The notes under the pieces were generated by a model that had not been told where the DNA came from, ran no database searches, and saw nothing but the letters and a program-made list of their open reading frames with translations. Below, piece by piece: positions 33,430-46,800 of a stretch of DNA of 64,000 nt. The stretch's first letter is position 1. Each line of letters starts with the position of its first letter. Source of the DNA: Metopolophium dirhodum (Eukaryota; Arthropoda; Insecta; Hemiptera; Aphididae); NCBI RefSeq assembly GCF_019925205.1, contig NC_083564.1, positions 32,712,447 to 32,776,446 of the forward strand. The letters run 5' to 3'. The position numbers were made by a program, and so were the translations under genes.

Positions 33430-34290
33430 TCGTGCGATTAGAAATAATATTATAATGTGATTGTGTATAAACGCCGACGGATACACCATCGAAGGGTTCG
33501 CGGGCACCCGTCGCTGTGTCGACGACGACCGGGTTCGGACCAGTTCGAACGTTTACGGGGGATCGGTATGTATACACAGCATTTAATTATTATAACGTGT
33601 TATATACTGTGCGGTCGGCGAAGTACTCAAGTGTATCCGCGGCGGCGCCGGTCCGGGGCGAAGTCGGTGTTGTATATAATAATAGATATGTACGCTACGC
33701 GGGGGCGAGATAACAACGCGAAACGCCGCCGCGGGTCGTTATATTATAGAACGTCGTCAAAGACGGTTTCGCAGAATGAAACGGCGGAGGAAACGAGTCG
33801 GGGGAAAAGACGAAAAGAAAAAAAAATCGCAACATTGATTTATGCGTTCTCTCGAAACCGGTGCTGATGCCGCCGCTGCGGAAAGAAAATAATAATAATA
33901 ATATATACACTCGGCCGGAAAGGATGGACTGCGTGTTTTTTTCCTATATTTTTTTTATTTTTTTTTACATTTTTTTATTGTTGTTGTTTTTTTTTTTATT
34001 CGGATGCAAAGTGCGCGGAATAGTAAAGAATAATAAACCCATTTCGCCCGGTTGATTAGGCCTCGGTGGCGGCGGAATTGTTCGAGTGGACGTAAACGAC
34101 CCCGCGAGTGAAGCGGCTAGCCGCCTTTCCGGGCGGGTGAGCGGCGGACGGCGAGTAGGCGGTACGCGTACGCGTATATAAGACTCGAGGGAAATAATTG
34201 AAAAAAAAAAAACCGAAAAACCGAAAACCGTGGGAGGACGCAAAAATGTCGTAAGCCCGCGGAATTGCCGAGATTACGAATTAGGTACTA
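33430..34290. promoter_or_regulatory. CpG-rich island, possible promoter
   Basis: About 860 bp rich in CpG in an AT-rich context. Near its right end the 14-bp perfect palindrome TACGCGTACGCGTA (34163-34176) overlaps TATATAAG (34175-34182) on the plus strand, a reasonable TATA box. No ATG exon with donor could be assigned downstream. The open frames in the island (up to 136 codons) start on GTG and show no domain. Confidence 0.3.
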
Positions 34291-35689
34291 TATACTCTCT
34301 TTTCGTTTTCATATTTTTTCACTGCAGTCTCGACGTAGTCGCACTGTTTCTACTATTTACTTTAACAAAACAGTAATAATAAGTAATAACTGGTATAATA
34401 ATATAGTGTACAGAGTAGGTATCTGTACAAAGTAAAACTTACACCTACACAGTGCCGAGTGTTAAACAGTTTTCCGCCTGGGGACAGATTTTACTTTGCC
34501 ACTTTTCATTTTATTCATTGTAATAACGAATAAAATCCCTTTGGTATAAGCATATACATATATAGGGAAGTATAATGAATATCCATAATTTTTTTTTTTT
34601 AATAAAAGAAACTATCGTAAAAACTAAGCTCCTAATAAGACATAAGACGCAATTATGTACAATAATAATACAAAATAAAACCCAACCTAGCCAAATTACG
34701 TGAATATAATACTTGATGGGAAATATATGTACACGAAGTGAAAATTAATCTGGTCAGAAATTTGATTCATTAGTGACTGCAGAGCTGTATGAAAAAATAA
34801 CAAGTAGGTACTTAGATGGCGAGCATCTCTATCGTATTTTCGTCACAGGTATTTCACCAGATTAAATATAAGTTAGAGGTACCTAAATGTAATTAAATTT
34901 AATATTTTCAATCAATATTTTACGCAGATAACATAATATGAAAAAGCTATACTATTGTTCATGAATTCAAATATGACCTCGGAGAAGTGATTATAAAAAG
35001 TTTTGCATTTCCTTCATATTATTATAAACTATTTATATTAATTTCCTAAGAAATAAATCAAAAATTGGGTTCTGTCGGCTGTGTCACTGGAAGTCTACAT
35101 TAGGTCTGCAGATCCTGGTAAAAGTGATTACAGATAGATGAAGAAGTGCGGATATAAGCGTACATTGTTTGAAAATAAATAAATAAGCGAATATTTTAAC
35201 AAAACGTTGATAAAGACGAGGAACTATATTGCAATATAGTAGAGATTATTATATTATTACAAAAAGGAACGTTAAACAATTTCATTTTCCTTTGTGCGTA
35301 TGATTTTTCGGTGGGTACCTTACTGGTATTAAATCCAATCATCCATTAAATTACCTAGTAATTTATTTGAATCCGCAGAATCATTAGATAAATCATATTA
35401 CAAAAACATATTAATATCAGTAAAATGTCTTCACACCTAGTATGCTAGTTATGCAAAACGTCATTCCTAGTCGGGAAGCTGCCAAAATTATACTTGCCTC
35501 ATAAAAATGGAAGTACTATTGACTTCGACCAAATGAATTTCACTAATTTAAAAGCGTATAAGTAGTGTTAACTAGTGTACCTAGATTCGATTTAATCTAT
35601 ATAGATTTATCTCACTCTATTTTTGATGATCAAAAATATAATGTATCCAATGAATTAAAAAAAAAATAGTCCTTTCTACTAATGATTTA

Positions 35690-36200
35690 GCAAAGCCGTC
35701 GAGAATCACGTTACCTCAGAAAATGTACCGCTACACACGTCAACACGTGTCCCCTTTTACGCCCACCACTCTTTAACGTGCCAGTGCTTACCTTCATTAT
35801 ATATATATATATATAATTTTGTACCGCGAAGTACGGTTTTATGTTTTCCAAGCGTCAGTGATGGAGGCGCGTACCTACGAGCTCGTCGAAAAATGCCAAT
35901 AATACGGTATTAATAATGATGGAAAACAAAATCGAAAACACCGAGTATATAGTATACCTACCCGCGAAAACATGACAACGACACGACGCCTTTCGCACAC
36001 TATGGACGCGGTCGAATACGATTAATCATCGTCGTCGGTGGCGTCGGTCACATCGCGTCGGGTCGTGGGACACGATGAGCCGATATTGTGCACTGCCCAC
36101 TCGGCGAACGAGAGCGACGAGTTTGACCCCCTCGTCGGTTTTTGATTACAGTTGTCAGTTTTAACGTAGGAAATTAATAGCGATCGGTCCCTATCGAAGC
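35690..36200. other. GC-richer island, no gene assigned
   Basis: CpG-rich patch (ACGACACGACGCC..., CGTCGTCGGTGGCGTCGG) with no definable exon. It may be a promoter or untranslated exon. Confidence 0.25.
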
Positions 36201-36341
36201 GTGCGCCGTATATTATATAAAATATATTATTAGGTATTGTGGATCGTGTGATGTCGATATCGTCGTCGGTGGTGGTGGTGTAACACCCATGAACGACAAT
36301 ATAGAGAGCAGTATTGTATCCTGCAAAAGCTTCAAAACCGT

Positions 36342-36343
<2 letters not shown>

Positions 36344-36372
<29 letters not shown>
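36344..36372. repeat. (TG)n microsatellite
   Basis: Fourteen uninterrupted TG units. Confidence 0.95.
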
Positions 36373-36374
<2 letters not shown>

Positions 36375-37207
36375 TGTCATTGTGATTGTCGATTGGGGGA
36401 GGGAGGGGGCACCAACGATGACGATTTTAAACTCCGTACAATATGTGATATTATATGTGGCAGACAATTATAATATTATTCACTCTTTTATTTCGGTAGT
36501 TTCGTGTTTTTATTATTATTATTTTTTTTTAAAGAACAATTGCATAACGACGTCGTCACGTCTCGATCGGTGTACATTATTATTGTTGTATCGATTTGTC
36601 GGTCACGTATTAGGTTCTGTGGGATGTACTTTTTTATTATTATATTCGACTCGTTTTCGGACGAGCAATCGTTGTACTATATAGTTTCAATGCAACACAC
36701 TCGAGAATATAACAATATTAATTTTGTTATACACAAGCCGAGTGATCCGTTTAATAGCCACACTATTATTTTCCAAGCCGATTATCGTGTTATCGTACTT
36801 CTGTATATTATTTGAATTATTCACGACACTAGACTTTTATGCTATGAAGTCTTGTCTTGCTATCGGGTTTTTGTTGAAAAAACAAATATTTTTACGACAA
36901 GCCTATAATAAGTCTATAATTGAAGTGTAATATATTTTTTTTTTTCAAAAACTACAGTGTTTTTATAAAATACACTAAGATTTGTTGTTTTTATTCAATT
37001 TTAAAAAAATTATCATTTGTTGAGTCGAACGTGAAATTCGATTTGGGAGGCGTTAGGTAGTACCTAAGCTAATTAATTCCATGTACAATAATATGATTGT
37101 CGGATTCCGATAAGGAAATTTCAAAATCGATAGGTCCGACGTCATAATATTATTATTATCATAGTCTTCACGAGTAGCGCGGCAATCTGTTTTACGGGCA
37201 AATGTCG

Positions 37208-37213
<6 letters not shown>

Positions 37214-37242
<29 letters not shown>
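37214..37242. repeat. (ATT)n microsatellite
   Basis: About nine ATT units; on the minus strand it reads as poly-Asn within a chance frame. Confidence 0.9.
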
Positions 37243-37244
<2 letters not shown>

Positions 37245-38360
37245 CGAGATGTACAACTATACTACACGCGGATGGCAAATGATTTTAGTGCGTGTTTATG
37301 ATTTATAATATTATACGCACATATTATAGCCTTGTCACCGCCGCATGTTTGAACTAATAATTCTATAACACAACCCATTACGTGAAATCAAACGGGTATT
37401 GTCGTCATTATATGGATAAGTTATGGTATCGGTTAGAGCTTGTTATTAATACTCATATCGAGTATAACCGCCGCCGTTGTCGAAAGGGCGAAACAACCAT
37501 AATATGATGGAAATAATAGCAATCATTTTTGTAGCATACAGCTGTTTTAATAATCATATTATGTACAGGTGGTATTACTAGCTAAACGTACAAAACCTAT
37601 CTGTACAATAAACTATAGTATTATGCACAAGCGATTATAGTAACGATTCGAAAATATTAAAATTAATTTCATTATATTTATTTATATTTTTTCTTTTTCG
37701 CTGTATTATAATAATATAGGTAATAATAGTATTTTAGTTTCTGAGCGTAGCAAAATAATATTATAATGATTTTACAACGATGTGTTTATTTTTTCCGTCT
37801 GCCATCGACTTTTGGGACAGTAAAAATGCTCCAATTTTCTACTTCAGCATATTTTCGGATAGAAAAGTGAATCTCGTTGGTACTTGGATGGTGAGAACGG
37901 GGGTTGTCAAAAGCGAAAAATTCCCAATAGTTTTCAAAAGCGTCGGGAAAAAACATAAAATAAATGAAGGATATCGATTTATTCGTGTTTATATTAAAAA
38001 TAAGTGTAGATATATATAGATACGTACAATTTTCACTGAATGTGTTTATATTATCATTTTTATACAACATACAATTTTCAAAATGTTTTGACTGTTTTTG
38101 AGCTATTTATATTCATAAGAAAATTTCAATTTGTATTAGTCGTATTTTAGTTACTGTTTAATAGAAACTAGGGGTCCACGACCAAAAAAAAACTGTTGTA
38201 AATTCCTGATCGAGCAGGTAACTTGTTGGTATTTGTAATAATATTATTGTATGTTAACGGTTCCAAATGTCAGCTGTGGTAATTCTACGTGACATTTGAC
38301 GAGCGCTTATTGTTTTACTCAGTATAATAATTACTTGCCTGTTCGGCGAGCGAGTCAACG

Positions 38361-38390
38361 TTAATAAATTAAAGAAAATTCGGTTTCAGT
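38361..38390 (+). promoter_or_regulatory. Possible core promoter (TATA-like plus TCAGT initiator)
   Basis: TTAATAAA (38361-38368) lies about 27 bp before TCAGTCAC (38386-38393), which fits the arthropod initiator. About 140 bp of CpG-containing sequence separates it from the candidate ATG at 38531. Inferred from spacing and motifs only. Confidence 0.3.
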
Positions 38391-38530
38391 CACACTGCCA
38401 TTTACAGCCTCGTCACTCTATCTGCACGTTTGCAGTGTGCTTTGTGCGTGTACCGACGTGTATCGACGTCGTTGGTTTTAAATAAATCATCTGCGAAAAA
38501 CAGAACCCGTTGTGGGTCATCATAATACAA

Positions 38531-38567
38531 ATGGACGACGATGTCATGTTCGACAAGACTTATTATG
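38531..38567 (+). CDS. Candidate first coding exon, unknown gene
   Basis: ATG in good context (ACAAATGG) opens MDDDVMFDKTYY with codon use unlike the AT-rich background, then a GTGCGT donor at 38568 (phase 1). An initiator-like site lies about 145 bp upstream. If unspliced, the frame would continue to TAA at 38681 (50 codons), with another possible donor, GGGTAACA, near 38601. I do not recognise the N-terminus. The rest of the gene would lie to the right, perhaps beyond the window behind a long intron. Confidence 0.33.
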
Positions 38568-38689
38568 GTGCGTACCTAATGCCTGGTACTTACCATCACA
38601 GGGTAACATGCACCGACGCATCCAAAAATAATTTCTATGTTAATTCGAAAAACAAAAATATGCGATTACTGCAACAAATGTAAATATTA

Positions 38690-40440
38690 TATTTTTTTTT
38701 TAAAAAAAAGAGAAAACTCGAACGAAAGTTTTTCGTTTCATTGTTTTTATACGCTTTTACGTTCTAAATATTTACGAAAACAATTTTTGTACGTTATGGT
38801 AACAAAAAAAAGATCTACTTTTAAAATAAAACATGCACTGATTAGAGTATTATATTTGTACACCAAATTGTATTTATCCATGTGTGCGCACACACAAACA
38901 CAATATGTTTATATAGGTTATGTTGTCTTATGTATATTATATAATTTCTATAATTGTATGTATGTTATTATATATATATTGTGCTCGGTCATCAATTTAT
39001 TTTGTTTTCAATTAGAATAGATGCACACTAATTATTATTTTATATGCTACTTCTACGATGCAAATAATTAGAAAGAATAATAATCAACTACTAATATTTT
39101 AATTAAAAGCAAAGTTGACACACTTTTCTCACTTTACAATCAAACTCAATTTGTTATTATTGATCGCGTTATAACTCATATCTATCGAACATCCCGTATA
39201 CCAATACACAAATAACATTTAAAACATTTTTCCTAAACTTTTAGACACGAAGAAATAGACTTTAAACCAATATTATACGATCGTTAAGTATAACCAAATC
39301 AGGTATAAAAAACGACGAGTCGACCTGCCCATTTATAAGAAATTTTAAAAATTAGAATTTCGTAATAAATTCTTATTAAACTACACGTTTCAATCGCAAA
39401 TGTTGTCTGATCAATAATGACGCATATATTAATATACTTGTTGCTGTAACCGGTAAAGATCGTATTTATTTGTCAATCGTATTTTAATACAGCGCGGACT
39501 TTTATGACATCCGAATGGTAAAATAAAATTATCCTCACATTTTGTTGTCTAGCACGATTATGCATATTGCATTATAATATTATAACGTTATATTGTACAA
39601 ACACACTACCTCCATCGCACGGTATAGGTAAATACACTTATACAGACCGTTATGCGTCGTACGCCCATGATGCGTATATTATACGACGACAATATTATTA
39701 TAGTGGATTTCTAAGCTTTGATTCTCCATTTCCATACAGCATACTAATATATGTCGACCGTGGAAACTAATTTAATATTGATGGAAGACAGTAATACGGA
39801 ATAGGCATAGATTTATAGTTTAAGCTCGGGGGATGATTGGTGACGGCCATGTTGTGTAGACATTATAATATTATAATATTATTGTTATGTGCAGTACATA
39901 TATAATTCACTTTTGTGTTTTTGTAACTAAGTGTCCGACGCGAACTGAATATCAGTCACGAGAAACGTCCATAATATTATTGTGCACGAGTAAAAAGTAA
40001 TGTATACGATTTTTCAAATTCGATTCCTTTGACCGGAATACGAAAGATAAAATAAACTATATTTTTCCACTGACATTGCATTATAGTAAGCGCCTGCCTA
40101 ATATAAAAATGGCATAAAAGTGCATTTTAATATTTTAGTTTTGAATTCTGTTTAAAAACTATATGTACGCGGTAATTCTATAGGAGCCGAGGAATGAGTT
40201 GGAGGTATCGAGTTCGGCTGTACAGTGTATTAGCTGTACAAAAAAAGGTGATCATCAAAAAACTTCAATGTGATATCTGCTGTTGTTTTTTCAGATCAAA
40301 CGATTGCTTTAAACATAGAAACTCTTCAAAATTACAACAATATAAATTAATAGTGTAACGTGATATTTTATCGCAGGTATATATAGTTCAAACTATTTAA
40401 AAAGTTAAAAAATCAGTACCACCGAGAAAATTTATCTGAA
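38690..40440. other. AT-rich stretch without supported gene
   Basis: Short frames only. If 38531-38567 is a real exon this would be intronic. Confidence 0.4.
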
Positions 40441-40681
40441 GATCTCGAGTACCACCCGGCTTAGGATTGGTGCACATGTAGGTTGGTCGTAGAGGTTCAA
40501 ATTAGTGTTCGTATGAATGATGAGTGCACTTTATAGCTGAAGCTTGTTCAGCACAATCGTATCGAAATATTATATCGGTTAGCGACTTCCTGGTGGAAAT
40601 CTCGTCGTTTTCTTAGGCTCGTCTACAGACTCTACACGGTCACATTACAATATGCACAGTTTACGTCTCGCAGTCATAATA

Positions 40682-40960
40682 TCAAAAATATAACAAAGCG
40701 CCGAAATCAGTGACTGCATATGCCGTCTGCTGCTGCTGAAATAGTTTTAAACCATCATCGATGTTCATCCGCTCGATACAGGAAAAATCATTGTCTTGAT
40801 CGGTTCCACCCGTTCGATTTTCCTGCACATCATAATAGATAACACCTGAGCGTTGTCTCACAAAATCGTACTCGTCTACGGGTGGGTGGACACACCGTGG
40901 GGGTGCTTGGAGGTAGTTTGTGTAAGTGCCCACACGTGCGGTCGTGGTATATGGAGCACA
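40682..40960 (-). CDS. Possible minus-strand exon or exon relic, unknown product
   Basis: The frame is open from a TAG at 40961-40963 (which could itself be the end of an acceptor) to a stop at 40682. It reads through PPVDEYDFVRQRSG, then YYDVQENRTGGTDQDN, then IERMNIDDGLKLFQQQQ. The residue mix looks like real protein rather than AT-driven noise. A second possible acceptor (CACCCGTAG) precedes DEYDF. No ATG, no AATAAA in the following 250 bp, and no partner exon were found. I do not recognise a family. It may be a terminal exon, a relic, or chance. Confidence 0.27.
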   Translation of the reverse strand, partial: CAPYTTTARVGTYTNYLQAPPRCVHPPVDEYDFVRQRSGVIYYDVQENRTGGTDQDNDFSCIERMNIDDGLKLFQQQQTAYAVTDFGALLYF

Positions 40961-41250
40961 CTAGCACGGTATATAGGTTTATTATTATATAATATACAGA
41001 GCGGTGCGCGAGAAAATATATTAGTGGCAGTGTGTTTGCGGTGAAAAATCAACACAGACCCTCTGGAATAAATACGCACAAGTCGGGGAAAAAGTGACGG
41101 TTCACTATATCATATATACAATATGCATGTATACAATATATTGTACTGGACCGTCGACGATATAATAATAAAAACAAGCGAGATAGTCGAGTACAACAAT
41201 AGGGTCGTCGTCCGGCGGAGTGACCCCGACACAGAGTTTTATTTTATTTT
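40960..41250. other. GC-richer block, possible promoter or leader
   Basis: CpG-containing sequence between TATATAATATACAGAG and CGTCGTCCGGCGGAG, without a definable exon on either strand. Confidence 0.22.
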
Positions 41251-41254
41251 TTTC

Positions 41255-43405
41255 ATTTCAGCACTACAATATTTTAAAACCGGCCGTCCATGTTATACCT
41301 ATTATATTATGTATGTCTCTAGGATGTTTTGTTATATAAAATAAGTAACGTAAATATAACATTTAGGTACTGCGATAATAAACGTAGTGATTGTGGCATA
41401 CATTATATTTGTATGGGTACATAATAATATAGTACTTATATAGTATATATTATACGATTCTAAATACTTGACCAAATAAAGATAATATAATATTAATACT
41501 ATTTGTGGATATCGGTGAGATTTGTAGACGGGTGCACTGAAATCGACAAATTTCAATATAATTATTATTGTCTTCGATTTTTCCGTACCCATATATTATA
41601 TTTTTAATAAGACATTTTAATTTGTATGTTGGAAGGCATTTTTTTATAAATGTATAATTTCACTAAAAATTAAATATATTGCTTTGAGGCACATACGGTT
41701 TCTGTTGTCGAACAAATAATTTTTTTTTACTCAACGAAAATTGTATTTTGAAATAAAATGATATCAACAACATTCATAAATTAAAATACTGTGACTTTTT
41801 AACGTATCTTACATTATCTCAATGGATTATTTATTGCTTATATATAATTCATTGAAACTATATATATTAGAATCGATATTTTCATCGAATATCTTAATTA
41901 TTAAACTCAGTAAAGAAAATGTTTTCAGTGAATTTTAATTTATAATCTCTATCAAGTGATCTTGATGTCATTAATAACGGTTGATTGTTTTCTTACGATA
42001 ATTTTACTCCAACATAAAGGATTTTCTTATCCAATTTTGTTTTTTCAGTATAACTGTATGGCAAAAAGGTATAAGCTTTAAACATATTGTATAAATTTGC
42101 ATTATTAATATTCAAGTTTCTGAAACTTATAATGTAGAAACGTCGTTTCTTTTAAGATAATATACGTACACAGAGGTTCATAATAAATAATTACTGCTCC
42201 GAGCATAAGATATGAGGTTATATTTTCCATAAAAAAAATACCTACAATGAGTGACGTCTCATTTTTTAATTTCCGTAAAAGTTATCCTCAGACGTTTAGT
42301 AAATAACTAATATAGTATTTTTTTTTTGGTGAAAATACCATGGACTGAAGGGCTGAAAAGGACTTAAAATAAATATATAGTGAGGTAATTTAACTATAAT
42401 TAACATTACTATTTAATACTGTACTTTATACGTCTTATATTATTGTGAATAAGAAATAAATAAACGATCGCAGAAATATAAAATGTATATTTATTATGAG
42501 AAACCGGTATAAGGTAAATATTATGTTATACAATTAACAATATATTAGTGTCTGTATTTATATTGTATTAAATACAATCCCTTAAAACAAACATGGAAAT
42601 GAGAAAAAGATAAAAATTACGAGAAGAGATCAGGGTTTAGGATCTGATGATAACACATTGAAATTTAATTGAATTTCAGAACAAATATTATACTAAATCG
42701 AAATTTGTCAAATTTTATACGTCATAATAATAATTATAAAATAAATATTTGGTGAAAATATTGAAACGTTTGTACAATTTATTTATAATAATATTTATAA
42801 TTTGAATCGAAAAAAACCGTCGTCGATGTGATTTATTTTAGACTTTACCAATACATTTTTGTTTTGATTAAAATATTGTAATAACAATGAAGCCTTCAAC
42901 ACGTTTTAGATTTTAATTGAAAGTACCACCAGAATCAAAATATCGCAAAAATAATTGAGTTTGTTTATAATATAATATGTATTATTGTGTATGTCAATGT
43001 TGTACAGTGCACAGTATAGAAGGAGTGTGTGAATTTTCATTTTCCATCATATCACTGTTACCTTCATCAGACCAAAAACCGAAAACAATAATATTTTCTG
43101 TAAGCATTTATTTAGGTTATAAACACATAACATGTATAGGTACTACATGGTACTGTATTATTTATGTATGTACAATATATCGTTAAAGCAATATTTAGGC
43201 CACCTAAACGTTTCGATAATGTTTTGTTGTGAAAATGCATGAACGCTTTCGGGGAACACTGGGTTATAATATTAATATAATATTATTATTGTATAAATTT
43301 AATAACGCTCCAGGTATATTATAAAGGTACATATAATGATAATATTACCATAGAAATTTAAAGGTTCTGGTATGTGTGCTGTTCTTGCGATCGTCTGGGG
43401 AAAAC
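41255..43405. other. AT-rich stretch without supported gene
   Basis: No recognisable coding or mobile element sequence. Confidence 0.5.
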
Positions 43406-43413
43406 CATGGACC

Positions 43414-43861
43414 CATAGGCGGAAATTCGCCATATTTTAGAAGGGGCTGATGTTTAAAAATGTTCATAATTTTAAAACTTTATTCGATATCAAAGTCGGT
43501 CTCTGCGCTTGCAAAATTTACCTTACCTTAAAAACCTAAGTGTGATTTATTTTAGACGTCCTATATCATACGTATACGCGAGTGTGTAACAGACATGTGT
43601 ATTATATTAGCATTTGTAAACTATAACCTAAAGATATAAGCAGATAGTTAGATGAAAGCTTTATTAGTCATCGATATTCTTGTAAAACAGTAAGTACTTA
43701 CTTCAAATGTTTTTGCGCTCCAACTACATTTCTAATTGAAATACAATGCTTATATATTATATTTATTATTTATAGTGACCATTCAGTACGTCTGAATGGG
43801 GTTAATTTAGCTGTTTGTACGTTTTAAGGGACCCTAGTCCGCTCTCCAATTTCCACCTAGG
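43414..43861. mobile_element. 448-bp MITE, CATAGGCG family, copy 2
   Basis: Ends CATAGGCGGAAATT (43414-43427) and AATTTCCACCTAGG (43848-43861) are inverted repeats with two mismatches. The flanking 8 bp are identical, CATGGACC (43406-43413 and 43862-43869). The ends match those of the 9502-9684 element. An 8-bp duplication points to a hAT- or P-type transposase acting in trans. The interior (GTACG, CATACGTATACGCGAG and others) has no coding frame. Confidence 0.82.
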
Positions 43862-43869
43862 CATGGACC

Positions 43870-46800
43870 GTTGAGTGTTAGTGTGCGAAGATCGAGATTT
43901 CTATAATATAATATAATGTATTGTTATAGTATTTTTAGATTATAATAAATGTTCTATATAGGTACCTGTGAGTTATAGTCGATTTGGACGCAGTGCCTTA
44001 TATATTATGCATTTTTTTTTCATTTTTTTTATGGCAACAATAACACAGTCACATTTAAAATACAATAAAATAAAACGTATAAGTGATCATAATAACAGTA
44101 CTCAGCCTACACAGTGATATAATATATACCCCAATATAGCTATCAATATTACAGTTCACTATCACATAGGCATAGGTACATAACTTACCAGTATTTATTG
44201 TTTAAAGTGATGCAAATACATAGTATCAAACTATATACCTAGTGATTACGCACCACAAACGTTCTATGCAGATTACCTCCACGGGTCGCCTGTCTTATTT
44301 TTCAAAACATAACTATGATGATATAGACTATAAATTTTGAAAATAGCTCCATATTCGAATAAGCCTTATACTTCAGCACACTCATTTGTAGCCAAAATAT
44401 TTAGGACTATGCAAAGATTTGGTTCGTGCGGCACTGCATCCGATCCTCGTTAAACATTCCAAAATAATACGCCACTGCAGTCGTGTATGATATATTTTAC
44501 TATTTATGTGTGACTGACTCTGGTCGTGAATGTTCGCCGTATACCTACACATATAATTAATGTTTTCCGCCTATGGTGTAATAATAATAATATAGTTGCT
44601 GACGAATACGGGACGCGGATCGACACAGATCTTTCATAAACGCTGACACAACAGACAATAATAATCACGTGCGCAATACTATGTTAAACGGTCCTTTTCC
44701 TATGTATAATACGAGCATTAGACCCGGCTTATACAATACTATAATAGTATAGCATATATTATTATAATATTATATTTCGAGCATTCGACGAGCGCACGCA
44801 ATACAAGCGCGGTATTTATTATAATTTTATTGTTATTTTAATTTTATTATAATATCAGCCGGTATTATTATCTACGGAATCGGAACGTTTTAATCCGAAA
44901 AAATATCTATTATTCTTATAAAATATTATATCGTACACCAATGTTATTGTTATCGTATCCGCGACTTTATATGCTTGGTATTATGTAAATATCGAGCAGT
45001 TTTTTTTAGTCTATTTCGACCGGATTATTTTTCTTTGTGAATAATATTTTAACGATAAACGACGCCGGACGTCACGGTATAGGTATAGGTACTTACGACA
45101 CTGCATAATATCGCGTTATCCTTATTATTACACGCCCGACACCTGTGTAATAATCATATTGTATAGCCACGCGATGTATAATAATATTATACCTAAACGC
45201 CTTCGTATATAACACCTATGATATATGTATAATGTCGATATGACTATATCCCTACGCGCAATTAGTGTCATTCCGTCTAAACACATATAGTACGCTTTGT
45301 TGCTATTATTGTTGTATATGTTAGGTGCGTACAGAATATTATATTTTGCTATTGTATCGTAAACGATTTGTACACAATAATGCGGTTGTGTACCCGGCGC
45401 AGTACGTGTTACATATATCGGTCGGTATTATAGGTAGCCGTCACATTATGTCGCGTGTTATTATACACAGGTATTATTATTGGAAAAACTTCACGTCCGA
45501 TGATAAAATAATGAAAAGTAAGTACGAGTGATGATCGTCAACATATCATGTAATATACGTTCTGTCACTTTTCCGGTAGGTACACGGAAAACATACGATA
45601 ATAAGTATTATTACACGATCGGCGCATTGTACACATAATCAGTTATTACATGCAGTTTTACGCACGTCATATAAATATTGTACACTATTAAACACGTATA
45701 ATTGTATTATTGTATACACATAATAATATAATATGATTGGTAGAAATTTCGGTTGTTTGGAATGAAACGAAAAAATCGTTTTTATTCGCTTTGATATATT
45801 TTTGGTTTTTTTTTCGCGAAGAGACCGATTTTTTTTTTGAAATACAGTGTTGCGGTTTCATGGGAAAAACAATCATGTACCCCACCGAAATTGAATTTGA
45901 ATTTTTATAACTTAAAAGCCATAATAAACCGCATTGAAAACTTGGAATTCTTAAATTATTTTTTATAACATTCATGCTTAATGTTAAAAAAAAACTATTT
46001 TGGGTATTTCACAGTCTCTTAGCAGTTTGCAGTTACTTTTTCATCAGTTTATTAATTTTACTTATATGTGTCTATGTGTATCGTTTTTTTCATAGGAATA
46101 CGTTTGAAGAGTTACATAATATATCATTCAAAATTACGAAAATAGATTAAACGTGTTAAAAAAATGTTTAATTCTTACAAATAATAAAAAAAATATAATC
46201 AAAATGTACCAATTCTGAGTTGCGTAATCTATTTTTTACGGGCAGTGATATTTAGGTCTAAATTATAATTAAATAATACACCTTACGGTACTTCTCACGA
46301 GTAGGGCAGCGTATAGTAGATTCGTGGATAGATTTATAAATAAGGTAACTATTATTAAACTGAGCCACTGAAAAATTGTTAGGTTTTAAAAAATGATGAA
46401 CAATAATTAGAAAAAAACATGTCCCGGCGTTAAAATTACAAACGGTTTTTATTCGTATCATTAGTATATATTGGATTGTAACTTAGGTAAATAATATTAT
46501 AAAGTAAAACAATGTGCTTTGTCGTGCGTATTATAGAGAAATAAAATATATATGTTGACATTGATATTATATCATAAATCATAATATTATTTGTATAATA
46601 CTACAGTGTACATAATTTTGTCTTCAACATTAATAATTGCATCGTTAATAAAATAAAATAATTCTTTTATTGGTTTCGTCCCGTGGACCGTGGTAAGGGT
46701 TTTCACGTGAGTTTTTTTAAAATATTCTTCGAAATTTGACATTTGTACAGCATTATTGAAATTGAAAAACTTTTCTTCTATATTATACATTCGTTCATAG

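Noticed and set aside
37780..38070. Overlapping plus (79 codons) and minus (94 codons) frames
   Set aside because: Neither shows a domain, and two equally long opposite frames suggest stop-poor DNA rather than a gene.
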